Source: Dryococelus australis | Lineage: Eukaryota > Arthropoda > Insecta > Phasmatodea > Phasmatidae | NCBI GenBank assembly: GCA_029891345.1 | Contig: CM057005.1 | Location: forward strand, 59,785,760 to 59,849,759 | DNA: 64,000 nucleotides | Direction: 5' to 3' | In this document: piece after piece, positions 1 through 11,398 of the stretch | How positions within the stretch are numbered: position 1 is the stretch's first letter | Layout of the letters: every line of letters begins with the position of its first letter | Program-made: the position numbers and the translations under genes | The notes under the pieces: generated by a model | What the model was told of the DNA's origin: nothing | Seen by the model: the letters and a program-made list of their open reading frames with translations, nothing else | Database searches by the model: none

Positions 1-304
1 TATTCATACGTTGGTCAAGTAAAACTGTGAAATTATTAGGAAAGTAAATATTTGACAAATCTGTTTATTTTTACACTTCGATGCATTAAGAATAACCGGA
101 AAGCGAAAGAAATAATTTGAGTTATAACAAATGGTTACCAAACACATTTTGTTCGACGTTAAGGTATTGAAACGACTTTACATCCATGGTTACCTATTTT
201 ACTGTGCGAATGTTACTCGGTGCGCCCATTAAAATATACGGAGGCAGGGGTAGTTGTGTTTTTCTAAGGTTCATTTCAAAAGTCATTTTACCGCGAACAG
301 CCTT
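1..304 (+). mobile_element. MITE family A, copy 1 (cut by window edge)
   Basis: Right three quarters of a roughly 420-bp element found 15 times here. Complete copies start near AGGCTGTTCACGGTAAAATG and end in the inverted form (GTGCTCACTTTATCGTGAAC then AGCCT), about 30 bp of terminal inverted repeat, usually beside TA. Here the left end lies outside the window; the body (cgatgcattaag, aatggttacc, gtgcgcccattaaaatata) and right terminus CGCGAACAGCCTT are present. No protein is encoded. Insertion at TA suggests a Tc1/mariner-type mobiliser, which is inference. Confidence 0.8.
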
Positions 305-931
305 TGCCCTATCTCCACTTATAACATTCTTATTTTCAGTGAGCGCAATAGTTAATGTCTATATCAATCATAATTTTAGCCGCTATGACTGTCTCTATAT
401 TGTTTAAAGCCATTTAATTCACACTCATTATTTACTGATATACAGTCTGTCTGTTGTCACCATTCCAAATGTCTTAACACTCATGCATCCAGTTCAGTAG
501 TCCCACAAGTCAGTTTCAGTCTTCACTGTACAGATGCTCGCAGTCCGCAAACTTCACACTCCCACTGGTCACTCTTCGCTTCGCTGTCTTCACAAACCTG
601 CCGCTCAAGGTCGCACAATTCCTCCAGACTCTATAAACTGTCTGCTCGGAGACCCTTCGTGACCTAAGTAGCCCCAGATCTAGAAGGTTCCCCGCAGCCC
701 GAGTATCGCAGAGAGAGAGAGAGAGAGAAGGGGGGGGGGAAGAGCTACGACCAGAACATTCTTTCGGCGAGAACACCCAGAAATTCAGTCTGCTTGAGGG
801 ACGGGAGTGCACGAGCCCCGATAGGTTTATCGCAGCACACGCGGCGGTTAGACTTTGTAAATCATCGCGCGTTGCTCGGATTACTAGCAACACTCCTTCG
901 AACGCACTAGTGCGGCGGCGCAAGACAGCTA
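305..931. other. Anonymous sequence with (AG)n tract
   Basis: No recognisable gene. It turns GC-richer after about 500 and holds a GA microsatellite followed by a G-run at about 709-740. A 135-codon open frame on the minus strand (516-923) is low complexity across that microsatellite and matches no family I know; I do not call it a gene. Confidence 0.5.
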
Positions 932-2006
932 CACTGTTCGCGGTAAACTGAGCACTTTTGAAAGTCCTGCTGAAGATCTACTTATATGCACGTTGTGTAT
1001 TCTCCCACCATATGTAGAATTAGCATTGCCATGTGCTATTCACACGTCAGTCAAGTGAAACTGTTAAATTATTAGAATTGTACGTATTTCACAAATTTGC
1101 TCATTCTTTCACGCATAGTAATAAATAAAAATAGAAAGCAAAATAAATAACTTCTATATTCTCAAAAGTTTACCTCATTCTTTTAATTCATTTCTAAAGG
1201 TGGGTTTACAATTAAAGACTGAAGAATTAAGAATTGTACTTAATGACTCGAAAGCACGCGGAAAATGACTGTAAGAAGATTTGCAGTTTATGATTGAATT
1301 ATCAACTGTTAAGTCAAGCCAATCAGAATCGTAGGAGACGTAAGCAACTGAAATAACCTGGAAAAATGGACACTTTACATATATTTAACTTTTTGTGGTT
1401 ACTGCTTGTGTAATCGTTTTACAGAACTCGTGAAATCTTATTGGAGAGGAAGCCGATGCCAACTTTAGTCATTTACATCAATAAATCTGAAAAGTTCACC
1501 AAAACGAATTCGAAAACCTCTTCCACGAAAGAAAACATGGCCATGAACTATTCTTTAAAGTAAGAGGATAATGTCTCTCGATTAAGATAATTAATTCACA
1601 TACTTTTACAATACGACATACCTAAATACAAGTTGTAAATACAATTTCCCGCCAACGACACGTGTCGCTGTGCTATGATTGGCTACTTCGTCTCGACTTG
1701 TACTTACGATATAAAATATAACCACCTCTAAGTCACACCAAGAACGCACACGACCCGTCAAGACCCGCACACGACAGTCATAAACTAATACCCTTGAACA
1801 CATTGATTCATATCTTAAGCACACGGCACACTTATTCTGTTAAGTCAATCGTAAACCCACCTTAAGACATGGAACTACTTTCTCTGATTTGTTACCAACA
1901 TTACTAGACACAATCAGTCAACGTGCTCGTGAAATCGTGTGCAGGTTGGGGCAGTGACATTCTTCAAAGGTTGATTTCAAACGTACTCGAATAGCAGTGA
2001 ACGGCT
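932..2006 (+). mobile_element. MITE family A, copy 2, split by a nested element
   Basis: Left end CACTGTTCGCGGTAAACTGA at 932 and right end GTGAACGGCT near 2006, with TA on each side. Family A sequence runs to about 1197, stops, and resumes at 1863 (aagacatggaactac, then ttgttaccaac), so the middle 0.67 kb is a later insertion. The copy is well diverged from the others. Confidence 0.75.
1198..1862. mobile_element. PIF/Harbinger-like MITE nested in family A copy
   Basis: Ends are AGGTGGGTTTACAATTAA (left) and the complement of AGGTGGGTTTACGATTGA (right): 18-bp inverted repeats with two mismatches. It is flanked by a 3-bp direct repeat TAA (1195-1197 and 1863-1865), at a place where undisturbed family A copies carry a single TTAAGA. 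A 3-bp TWA duplication is typical of PIF/Harbinger. No transposase is visible in its 665 bp, so it is non-autonomous. Confidence 0.7.
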
Positions 2007-2008
2007 TA

Positions 2009-2589
2009 TTACAGTTTATATGGTACGGTACACTCTCGTATGAAGGCTACCAATTAAGTTGGCAGCTAAGAAATATAAATAGCTCCAAGGCTTAATGCTG
2101 TATTTGGAGTGCAATATGTATCTACATTTATTGGTTCTGAAGTCGGTGTTTATTTTATGCACGTAAGAGAACAGGTTTACTGATTATTAACATAATAAAT
2201 TTAGAAAAATAGTTCCTTGGTTTCAACTTGATGACACGTGAATAAAGTGAGACGGTTCCACGGCAATGTTAGTCTCACACACAGTGGAATGATACAAAAT
2301 TACAAAAAACAATATACTTTCAAAAAGTGTTTGTTTCACCTATTCGAGTGCGAAATATGTAAGTGCGGACGAAACATTTTAACCGTATTACACGTGCGCT
2401 GAGTGGAGAAAGCAGAGGTGCAAATCAGTTTCCATACATCTCCAAGTTTCTATACATCTTCAGGAACAGTAATTTTATTAACTGTTGGTGTGTTACTGTG
2501 GGGTTAGTTCTGATGATGTAAAACAGTTTTTTTCTCTCCACAATTGTGCGACATTTGTCGGCAACACGACACCGTAAAGGAGGAAACCA
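2009..2589. other. Anonymous AT-rich sequence
   Basis: I see no gene, repeat family or RNA in this stretch. Confidence 0.4.
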
Positions 2590-2980
2590 ACTGGATCGGC
2601 TTGGTGCGGCACGGCATGGCTCGGCTCGGCCCGGCCCGGCACCGCACCGCACTCACGAAAACCCACTGGATCGGCTAGGTGCGGCACGGCACGGCACGGC
2701 ACGGCTTGGCCCGGTCCGGCCCGGCACCGCACCGCAATCACGAAAACCCATTGGATCGGCTAGGTGCGGCACGGCATGGCTCGGCCCGGCACCGCACCGC
2801 ACTCACTAAAATCCACTGGATCGGCTAGGTGCGGCACGGCATGGCTCGGCCCGGCCCGGCGCGGCACCGTATCGCACTCACGAAACCCACAGGATCAGCT
2901 TGGTACGGCCCGGCCCGGCACCGTATCGCACTCACGAAACCCACAGGATCAGCTTGGTACGGCCCGGCCCGGCCCGGCAT
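2590..2980 (+). repeat. GC-rich minisatellite, six variable units
   Basis: Six tandem units, each opening with a form of ctggatcggctaggtgcgg, start near 2591, 2666, 2751, 2816, 2890 and 2944, so unit length varies from about 54 to 85 bp. Within units the sequence is a run of CGGCA, CGGCC and CGGCT pentamers, and unit length changes by gain or loss of pentamers. The open frames across it on both strands are repeat artefacts (Arg/Ala/Gly-rich in every frame). Confidence 0.9.
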
Positions 2981-3683
2981 GATATAATAAATGTTAAAAT
3001 TAAGATAAGTTACATTACACTTGCAATAAAACTCTAGTGTGGTTTTCGGCCTCTTACGAACAATTTGTTTGCAGACATTACGCCCTGATAATTTCAGAAA
3101 TGAAGACCATTAAATTTGCTTGAAATATAATACATTGTAGTCATTATGTATTATTTTACTTTGTACTACCCTTGTTATAAGAAACTGTGGTTGTTACAGC
3201 AAGTTTATGTACATAATTTTGTAATTAACTGTTTTCATACAATATATGTTGTTTATAGATTGTTTTTGTAACACAATTAATGTTATAAGTACACTAAGTT
3301 GAACCGAATAATGTCACATTTTGCAAATAATTTTTGTAAATAATATTATGTGTTATGTAATTTCTTTGTTGGTCTTATCGACAGTAGGACTATAGGTGTT
3401 TTCTAGTAAGTAATAAGTACGAGGATGATAATATTTAGGAGTACGGTGTATTAATAAGCAAGCATTTTTATTGTCTTTGAAGTTTGTGTAAAAGTTTTGT
3501 TGTTCGAATCGAAACGAGTGTAACCTCGTTTCAGTGCGCAAACGCAACTAAAACAAGGTCAATAATGACATAGGCCTACATTAAAACTACTTTAACAATA
3601 TTGTTCAGTTAATGTTGCGGTAAAATATATTTATTCCTCTGAAAAATAAAGAAAATTTTACTGCTCTAACGTATGTGCTTAAT
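2981..3683. other. Anonymous AT-rich sequence
   Basis: Very AT-rich, with no gene or repeat family that I recognise. Confidence 0.4.
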
Positions 3684-3846
<163 letters not shown>

Positions 3847-4282
3847 TACCTATACATGCACACGCTCCCTAGTGAAAGTTATGCTTTCTGTAATAAATAA
3901 TATACCACAAAATAATGTAGCATGTATGGTGCGCTAGTGAATAATGAACTGAGTTTAATGTGACTGAAACAATGCAAAACCACTAACGATGTTGCATATT
4001 CAACTGTACTACATGGAAGTACATTCTAACCAACTTCAGTAAATATCAACGTAAAATGATGTAACGAAATGCGCAGTGTACTCACGTGTACAATTTTCGA
4101 ATTTCTCACTTTTTTCTTTCCCACCTTGACGAATCGTGGAAAAATTGATCAGATGTGTCGTATAGAAGTGGGTACCCAGTCACGGCTTCAAATACAACTA
4201 CTTCTGTCATTTCCCATCCTTGACAAGCTCTCAAAATGTGTTGCAGCAGTACACTACTTCCCTGCACTAAGCAATCGGGCCG

Positions 4283-4954
4283 GCCGGTGTAACCAGCGAA
4301 TTTTACCTCCAAGTGGATTTTACCCGCAGGTAGGAAAGGACGGACACCCTCGCGATCGATACAGGAAAAGAACGTTATAAGTACATCATCATACCATTGG
4401 TGAGGTGTCGGCACAGTGGGGTGCCGTACGGAAAGAAAACGGGTTTTCAGAATAGGAGCTTTTCTGAAAAATTATTTATTTTTTCTCCGAATGTGGTGAA
4501 ATTGCGCTCTACTAATTACACAGAACACGAAATAACTATGCTTGAAGAAACATTTCTGGGGAAACTCCTAGCTTCGCTGTCACAGTCTACAAAAAACAGC
4601 CGGGCGTGCCTTGAATCACTGTTTTGGGGATTTACTTCCCTGCTGGCGCTGGGACTCTGGCTCGGTGCGTAATTTTTTGGCTACGCTTGAACAGTAATTT
4701 TATTTGCGAGGAGGCAATGCTTGTTACTTAGATTGCTATTCTAACGAGGGAGACGTTCTGGCTGGAAAGTGACGAGGGTAATGCTATCGGGGATTAGTGT
4801 CAACGTAAAGTATTGTGGTCAGCCGAGGGTTGTCAACAGTGCTATAGTGTTGTCACGGTTGTCAGCGGACCGCCAAGATGCTTTGAAACGCGCCGCCACT
4901 CAGGCATTCAAGGGGTAAAATCCGCCTGGGTAAAATTCACTTGCTACACCGGCC
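4283..4954. mobile_element. Inverted-repeat element, about 0.67 kb
   Basis: The left arm (4283-4330: GGCCGGTGTAACCAGCGAAT, then TTTTACC and GGATTTTACCC) recurs as its complement at 4907-4954, giving about 48-bp imperfect arms facing inward. No target duplication is clear. The interior has a 102-codon minus frame and a 91-codon plus frame, neither like a known protein. Likely a MITE of unassigned superfamily. Confidence 0.6.
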
Positions 4955-4984
4955 CCTTACGGAAAATATTATCTGGTGAAGAAC

Positions 4985-5115
4985 CTGGCCCGTGCCGCGC
5001 CGAGCTGCGCCGCGCCGATACAGTGAGTTACGCCCCATTTGGTTACTAGCATACTTATTTTTTTCGTTTCGGCCGATGCCGCGCCGTGCCGAGCCGTGTC
5101 GATCCAGTGGCTTTC
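4985..5115 (-). repeat. Two inverted, decayed units of the GC minisatellite
   Basis: Read on the minus strand, 5060-5115 gives CCACTGGATCGACACGGCTC followed by GGCACGGCGCGGC, and 4985-5035 gives a second shorter version (ctgtatcggcgcggcgcagc). Both match the unit tandemly repeated at 2590-2980, in opposite orientation and with less homogeneous pentamers. Confidence 0.65.
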
Positions 5116-5349
5116 CTCTTTAACCATGACACACTAGCTGTTGTCCATCGATCTAAAACAGCGCGAAGTTGTTGTTGCGTTTCTACGCTATTTATTCCTC
5201 TTACGTAGAATGAAAATGAACAAACGGAAGCCCGTGTAACTAAGCGCGCGTTTTAAAGTTTTTTTTTTTTAACATATATGGTTAAATGGCATTGTTAATT
5301 TAAGGATGGTTTGTTATAGTTAAACGTATATTCGACTTGCTTCCACCTA

Positions 5350-8250
5350 CGCAGTAGAGGAGAGTCCGCTAGATCCGGACGACGTCTAGCACCGGACACG
5401 TTGAGAGTTAATGAGAATCCGGATAGATAGCAACACACTGCAAGTTGTATCTGAAAGTTTCCTCTGTGTACACGAAACCACACCAAAGTGTATATGTAAC
5501 TCAAGTTTTTAGCACAGTACGCACCTTTTGTGATTTTCGTTGTTTGTGTACGTGGCTCACGTAAGATTTAGAAGAGCAGTGTGTTAAATCAGGTTAATGA
5601 ATGGTGCTTATACTTTGTACTGATCTTAGGTGTAATTTGAACAACATGTTCCCGGAGTATTAACTTAAATGGTTTATAATTAGTTAATGGAGGAAACATT
5701 TGTAGTTAGATGCGCGTCCTCTGGCATAGGACGTTCGGTGTCCTGTAGTATCGGACACATAGGTAGCCAGTGTATATAAGTGTAGTCTTGTCTAAAATAA
5801 GCTTCGTTCGCGAGCGGACATACAATAATTACAAATGTAATTATTATGACTTTAATTTATTAGAGTTCACATTGTAATTAATAATTTCTAATATTAATTC
5901 TTTTATTGTAATTCAATACCAAAATTTAATCATATTTTTGACAAGGCTACTATCGGACACATAAGTAACTCTTGCCCTATTTTCAGACGTGTAAGAAGTA
6001 AGTTTTCTCTGTTTGCAGGTTGCGTCACTAAAATAAACAATATCCGGAAATAATTAAAAAGGGCTGACCAGGAGCATATGGTCTGAAGAAGACATGAATA
6101 TTTGCTGTGAAGAGTGTGCTGGCTGCTAATCCGAGTGTGAGGGAAGCTACTAATACTTTGTGTCCCAAAGAGTATTTTGCAAGACCGGGTATTAAAAATT
6201 ATGAATGGTGGGAAAATTCAGATTGCACCGAAACTAAGGCGGTTTGAGAGAACATTTTCAGAGAGTTGCGAGGAGCATTTAATCGCTCGTATCAAGCGGT
6301 TGGATGACATGCTTATGCCTCTCACCAGAAAAGAGTTCCCGAAGCTTGCTTACGGTTTAGCTGCTTCTTAAAAGCTGCCACATAGATTTATTACAAACGA
6401 AAAAATTGCAGGGAAAAATGTCCACTAAGATTTTATGAAGAGGCATCCGGAATTGGCATTGAGAACTGCCGAATCCACCAGCATAATACGAGCAGTGGGC
6501 TTTAATAAGTCACAAGTTGGTGTTTTTTTTTTTTTAATAAGCTAGGCGAATTGACGAAGAAGAATATTTCCCCGCCATCTCGTAATTACAGTGCGTATGA
6601 GACAGGAATCTTTACTGTCCATAAAAACAGCAAAGTGATTTCACTGAAGGGGAAAAGACAATGTGGGAAACTAACTTCTGGAGATAGGTCGCAACGTGAT
6701 GCTGATGTTCTCCATGAGTGTCATAGGGCAATTTATTCCACCTCTGTTTATCTTTCCTCGACAGAAGATGAACCGGAGACGTATGGTTGGTTCTTCTGAC
6801 GAGAGTTATGAAGCCGCTCGAACAAAGGGCTGGATGAACGCAGATATTTTTTTTGACATGGTTGAAGCACTTCGCTAAACATGCGCATCCATCAAAGAAA
6901 AGTCCTATGCTTCTAATCTTTGACGGCCACTGTAGTCATGAGGTATTGGAAGTGCAAGATCCCAGTATATCCGCATGCTGTTAACACCTCCCCACGCGAT
7001 ACATAAGCTGCAGCCCCTCGACAGGTAATTCATGAAACCTTCTAAAGGGACATATTTGAAGTATGTTTCTCGTGGATGAAGAAGAATCCTGGACTGCGCA
7101 TAAATGGATACGACATTGCAGTGTGGGGCATGTGTAGCGTACACCAAAGTTTGTCGCCTGGAGATCGCTTAAAAAAGGATTCTCTTGCACAGGCATCCAT
7201 CCATTAAACTCTGGCGTCTTCTCAGATTTGGATTTTCTACCTTCCAAAATGACGGATGTGGGAAACCCATCAGCCAGTCAAGAAACTGGAGGTGATGTCA
7301 TGCAGCTCGACAGGCCTACCACGCAAGCCAGTGTGGAACCGACGCCAGGTCCAGGTGGGCTTTATGAGCCTGGGGAAATGTTGGAAAAAATCTCACCGGT
7401 ACCAAATGCTAGCAAACGTAGACTCCAGTGTAAGGAAAGGAAGGCACAGAGAAGTGAGATTCTTACGTCGACTCCATTTAGGGAAATGCTTTAAGCCAAC
7501 TCAATGACAAAGTTGAGAAAGGAACAAGAAAGAGCCTCAAGTCCAAGAAACCTCTGAAATTTGGTGATGCAACACAGACACAATCTTGTCAACAGGAAAC
7601 GGTCTGTATATTGTGCGGGAAAAGATTTCAGGAAGACTGAATCCAGTGCCATAAACGTAAATAATTGGCCAATGAAAACTGTGCAGACATTGAAGGAGCG
7701 CCCTTATTTTATAAATGTGATAGATATCTTTGAACACTGGACTTTGTAAACATAATGCATATTATATTATTATAGATCACATTGATAATGGGTTGTTTGC
7801 TAATGTAATATTTGCAGTTATGCGTAGCCAAGTTTTCAGAAAATTTTACCAATTGCACATTTTAATTTTTTAAGGTCAATTTGATATATTTACATTATAT
7901 TTACAAATGTATATGGAACCCCTTGTTATTTCCATGCCGTTATAACAGCAAAATAATATAATACGACCTATTTTATGAACGTATTCATTAGTATTTAGAG
8001 AATTCAGAGACTAAATTTGTAACTGTCCGGTACTACAGGCCATTCTTGATAAAAGAGGGAAAATAGGAAAAATTTTAATTCAATATACTAACTAAACATG
8101 TCACATTTGTTATTTGTTGTATCAGAACTATTGTTGAATGTGCACTGGAGTATATCGAACATGAATTACTTTATGAAAATATGCATACATTGGAGCACAA
8201 CAGACCAAAAATATAAACTGTCCGATCCTAAAGGACTCTCCCCTACTTGA
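5350..8250 (+). mobile_element. Pogo/Tigger-like DNA transposon (2.9 kb, dead)
   Basis: Left end CGCAGTAGAGGAGAGTCC; right end is the complement of TCAAGTAGGGGAGAGTCC. These 18-bp terminal repeats sit directly inside TA on both sides (5348-5349 and 8251-8252), the duplication expected of pogo/Tc1-mariner elements. A plus-strand transposase relic occupies about 6080-7750. Flanks between the ends and the gene carry copies of a CGGAC-containing subterminal motif. The element has both ends but no usable transposase, so it is full-length and inactive. Confidence 0.85.
6080..7750 (+). pseudogene. Pogo/Tigger-like DDE transposase (jerky-like), decayed
   Basis: Pieces appear in the order expected for a pogo-family transposase (CENP-B-type helix-turn-helix, then a DDE nuclease). 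WSEEDM with AVKSVLAANPSVREATNTL (6080-6160) is the first helix-turn-helix; RRFERTFSE, ARIKRLDDMLMPLTRKEFPK (6240-6350) the linker; KRHPELALRTAESTS and IIRAVGFNKSQV (6430-6520) the second DNA-binding part; GKRQCGKLTSGDRS, GQFIPPLFIFPRQ and GWMNADIFFDM (6645-6870) the nuclease core. IFDGHCSH (about 6917-6940) holds the second catalytic Asp and HKLQPLD (about 7003-7023) the third acidic residue. The motif normally reading NADESG is SAYETG here (near 6590), so the first catalytic Asp is lost. FLPSKM (7236) and a tail with CILCGK (about 7602) recall the zinc-finger-like C terminus of insect relatives. Frame changes occur near 6100, 6235, 6370, 6700, 6880 and 7150, and there are in-frame stops. Naming rests on memory of the family. 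Confidence 0.85.
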
Positions 8251-9189
8251 TACTGCACAATTAAAATTGGCTCAAAGCGTATGTAAATATAATGTCGACA
8301 TAACAAGAAATTTTAATTGATTATCCTGGAACATAATACATGATAAAAAAATTACTAGAACGGAAGCTTTTAATGTTATATTTAAGTTTGAACATTGTGC
8401 CTGAATAATATTGATTGTAAAGAAGGCATTCAACCAGTGCGGCCCGGTGAAACATTGGGAGGTGAGCTGTGATTTGCTTGGTGCTATACCTAATCGTTTC
8501 CTATCTTACACGTCGGCCACTAAGGTCATTGGTGCATGAAACAGTAAACCAATACAACTTTTGTCATAATTTGTTTTCCAAAGGGTTTGTCGAAATTTTT
8601 GCTCAACAAGACGTAAATAGCAACTTTTAGCACCTTCTTACATCATTATTCTCGGGGCACTGGTGGAATAAAAGAAAACAATGTTGTTTTCTTACCTGCA
8701 ATCAGTACTCCTAGAATAACGAACATAGCGAATTTGTAACAATGTCAGAAGGTACCAAAAGCTGTTATTTACGTCTTCTCCAGCCAAAAATTTGGAGAAA
8801 AAAAATCCGCTGTTTAACAAGTTACGACAAACATTATATAAATATACAGCTTTCATGCACCAACGGTCTTAAACGTGGTACAGCAGTTGACGTCACAGCA
8901 CGTGTGCAATGGGTGCCACGCCGCTGTCTCGTGATTGGCCGCATTCTCCTGGCTCCACTCCGCTTACTGGTTCCCGCTGCGTGCTCCAAGTTTGTACAGC
9001 GCTGGGCAACCACCAGCTTACCTTGCAACACTTCACCACAAGCCACTGCATGGAGTATGACCTCATCTTCATTATTACTACGTTAAATTGTAGGACCATC
9101 AACTAAAGTCCCGCGAACGCCCTTTTCACAAGCACAATATTGCGCGTGTCCCAGTACAATGCCCCTACGTGAACGGTGTCGCTAGCATG
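8251..9189. other. Anonymous sequence with one short dispersed repeat
   Basis: No gene is evident. 8985-9055 (containing cttaccttgcaacacttcac) is a piece of dispersed repeat J, also found near 19325, 48230 and 48745. The 114-codon open frame from 8742 runs through this repeat and is not supported. Confidence 0.45.
8985..9055 (+). repeat. Dispersed repeat J, fragment 1
   Basis: Shares CTTACCTTGCAACACTTCAC followed by a GCCACTG block with the three other J fragments. Too short and diverged to classify; perhaps the end of a larger element. Confidence 0.5.
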
Positions 9190-9616
9190 TAGGCTGTTCG
9201 CGGTAAACTGAGCACTTCAGAAAGCCCTGCTTACCATCTACTTGTATACAAGTTGTGTATTCTTCCGCCTTATGTAAAATTAACATTGTCATGGACCTCT
9301 TCACTTTATTAACGCGTCGACCATGTGAAAATGTAAAATTATTAGTAAAGTATATATTTTACAAAACTGCTCATTTTTACACTTCAGAGGGATGAAAAAA
9401 CCAAAAGCGAAAGAAACAATTTAGGTTATCACAAATGGTTACCTAAAACTTTTATTGTTAAACTTTAAGATACGGAACTACATTCCCTCCATCGTTACAA
9501 ACTTTACAGGGTGCTTGTTACTCAATGCGCCCTTTAAAATAGTGTATGCAGGTATTAGCAGTGACTCTTTATGTAAGATTGATTTCAAAAGTGCTCACTT
9601 TATCGTGAACGGCGTT
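9190..9616 (+). mobile_element. MITE family A, copy 3
   Basis: Full length. Left end TAGGCTGTTCGCGGTAAACT; right end AAAGTGCTCACTTTATCGTG then AACGGC. The interior carries the family landmarks in order, including gtgcgccctttaaaatagtg near 9530. Confidence 0.85.
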
Positions 9617-10083
9617 TACTCTTATCGCTACACGTGTCGCAGTTCAATGCCCCTTAAGTAAAGTTGTCGTTAGATTTACTCTTATCGATCCCATTGTTGT
9701 TCCTCGAGCGCATACAACAGATCCAGCTAGGCAAAGGCCTTAAAATCATACGCAGGTAACATTTGTGTGTACAGTTGATCGGAAATGTTACTGTGTGAGG
9801 CGGACTAGCTTCTGGTGAATCTTAATTCAGATAAATTTTTTCCCACGACATATAGAATGCGTACCGTAATTCTTGTTAGGGTGTTGCAATTAAAAAGTTT
9901 TAATGGCAATAGAATTTCAACACATTTAAAAAAATAAATGTTATGACTCGCTTTTGGCAAGTGGTTCCCCATTTACTCTGCAGGAAGTTGTTGAAGGAAA
10001 TATTTCATATATACCTCGCCAACCCCTTTCCTATTACAACTATAGACTAAACGGGAAGTAGACAGATTCTAGTATTTAAGCGA
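9617..10083. other. Anonymous sequence
   Basis: Nothing recognised apart from generic AT-rich DNA. Confidence 0.4.
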
Positions 10084-10255
10084 ACCTCCTCAACTTTAGC
10101 CCGATGTGGGGCGCGGGAGGTTCTGGGCTCGAATCCTGGGTAAGGTATGGGCGTTGATTTAAGTTAAGTCATAAGTTAGTCTGTAAGCCGTCCTCTGCTA
10201 AGCTTTGCAGCATAAAACCGGGGGACGTTAAAAAAGCCCTATGCGATACAGTGCA
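10084..10255 (+). mobile_element. tRNA-derived SINE, type 3
   Basis: tRNA-like head with a good B box (GGGCTCGAATCC near 10125) and a longer unrelated body ending with aaaccgggggacgttaaaaa near 10235. The A-box half (agcccgatgtggggcgcggg) is weak. I see it only once in this window. Confidence 0.5.
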
Positions 10256-10505
10256 ATCAACTTTAGCCTTACGTTTGGTTTTACATAGAAACCGGACTTT
10301 TTCAGCAAAAATAACATTGTGCGTAGCTTGATTATGGTTTTTACCTTAGAATGCAGCCAGTAGAAGTACACTTACGTATTAAGACACTTATTTACGTCCC
10401 TACATTATGGCGGCCTTAATCGAAACCTTGTGGTTTGTGACAGTTTTAATGGAAAACTTGGCGTTGAGCATAGTGATACATAGATGTTCATTGCGCAGCT
10501 GGTAT

Positions 10506-10908
10506 AGACTGTTCACGGTAAAATGAGCACTTTTGAAAGCCCTGCTTAAGATCTACTTATATGCACGTTGTGTATTCTTCCACTTTTACGTAAAATTTAT
10601 ATTGCCATGAGCCTCATCACTTTATTCAATTACGTCGGTCAAGTTAAACAGTGAAATACAAATCTGCTCTTTTTTACACTTCGATGCATTAAAAAAAACA
10701 GGAAACTAAATAAATAATTTAAGCTACCACAAATGGTTATCTGGCACTTTTTATTCAACTTTAAGATATGGAAATACTTCCCATCCATTGTTTCCAATTT
10801 TTCTGGGCGCATGTCACTCAGTGCGCCCGTTAAAATATATGCAGGTAGAGAGGGTGACTATTTTCTAAGGTGGATTTCAAAAGTGCTCACTTTATCGTGA
10901 ACAGCCTT
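10506..10908 (+). mobile_element. MITE family A, copy 4
   Basis: Nearly full length: left GACTGTTCACGGTAAAATGA beside TA, right GTGCTCACTTTATCGTGAAC then AGCCT. A small internal deletion after gtgaaat (near 10655) removes the attattag segment seen in other copies. Confidence 0.85.
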
Positions 10909-10925
10909 TATCGCATACACACACG

Positions 10926-10927
<2 letters not shown>

Positions 10928-11002
<75 letters not shown>

Positions 11003-11061
11003 CCTCCCCCTCCTTCTCCCCCTCCTTCTCCCCCTCCCTCTCTCCCACACTCCCCTCTCCC
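10928..11061 (+). repeat. (TC)n microsatellite grading into C-rich pyrimidine tract
   Basis: About 70 bp of pure TC, then TCCC/CTTCTCCCC imperfect repeats. The Ser/Leu-repeat open frame is an artefact. Confidence 0.95.
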
Positions 11062-11398
11062 CGACTAAAACAAGTACTGCTTAATCACGTAGTGTTGGGA
11101 GTATTCGAGTTCGAAATGTCGAAGAAATAGATTCGTGGGTGGTCTCGAGATGTACTGAATGATGACCCAAGTATTAGAATACGTTTATCCGAGTGATTCA
11201 TTAGTACCCAGTACTCAACTCACATCTCGGTCTCGCACGAGTACTCTAGTTCTCGTGCAAATGTTAACGATGTACGTTCCAACCTTGTTTTCTCCTATGT
11301 TTGCACGCATAATTGCATTTTTTCAAAATTGAATAGTTATTTTACTGAAGTCGAAGTATTCCAGTGTCTTTTGTGGTCCGATTATAGGCCTATTACTA

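Noticed and set aside
516-923. 135-codon minus-strand open frame
   Set aside because: It crosses a GA microsatellite and G-run and has low-complexity Ser/Arg-rich composition with no known motif.
2493-2982. Overlapping Arg/Ala/Gly-rich open frames on both strands
   Set aside because: All derive from the pentameric GC minisatellite, which keeps every frame open.
8880-8910. CRE-like TGACGTCA followed by CACGTG
   Set aside because: Motifs this short are expected by chance and no transcript or gene lies nearby.
10928-11130. 86-codon frame with a Ser-Leu repeat
   Set aside because: Product of the (TC)n tract at the end of a MITE.
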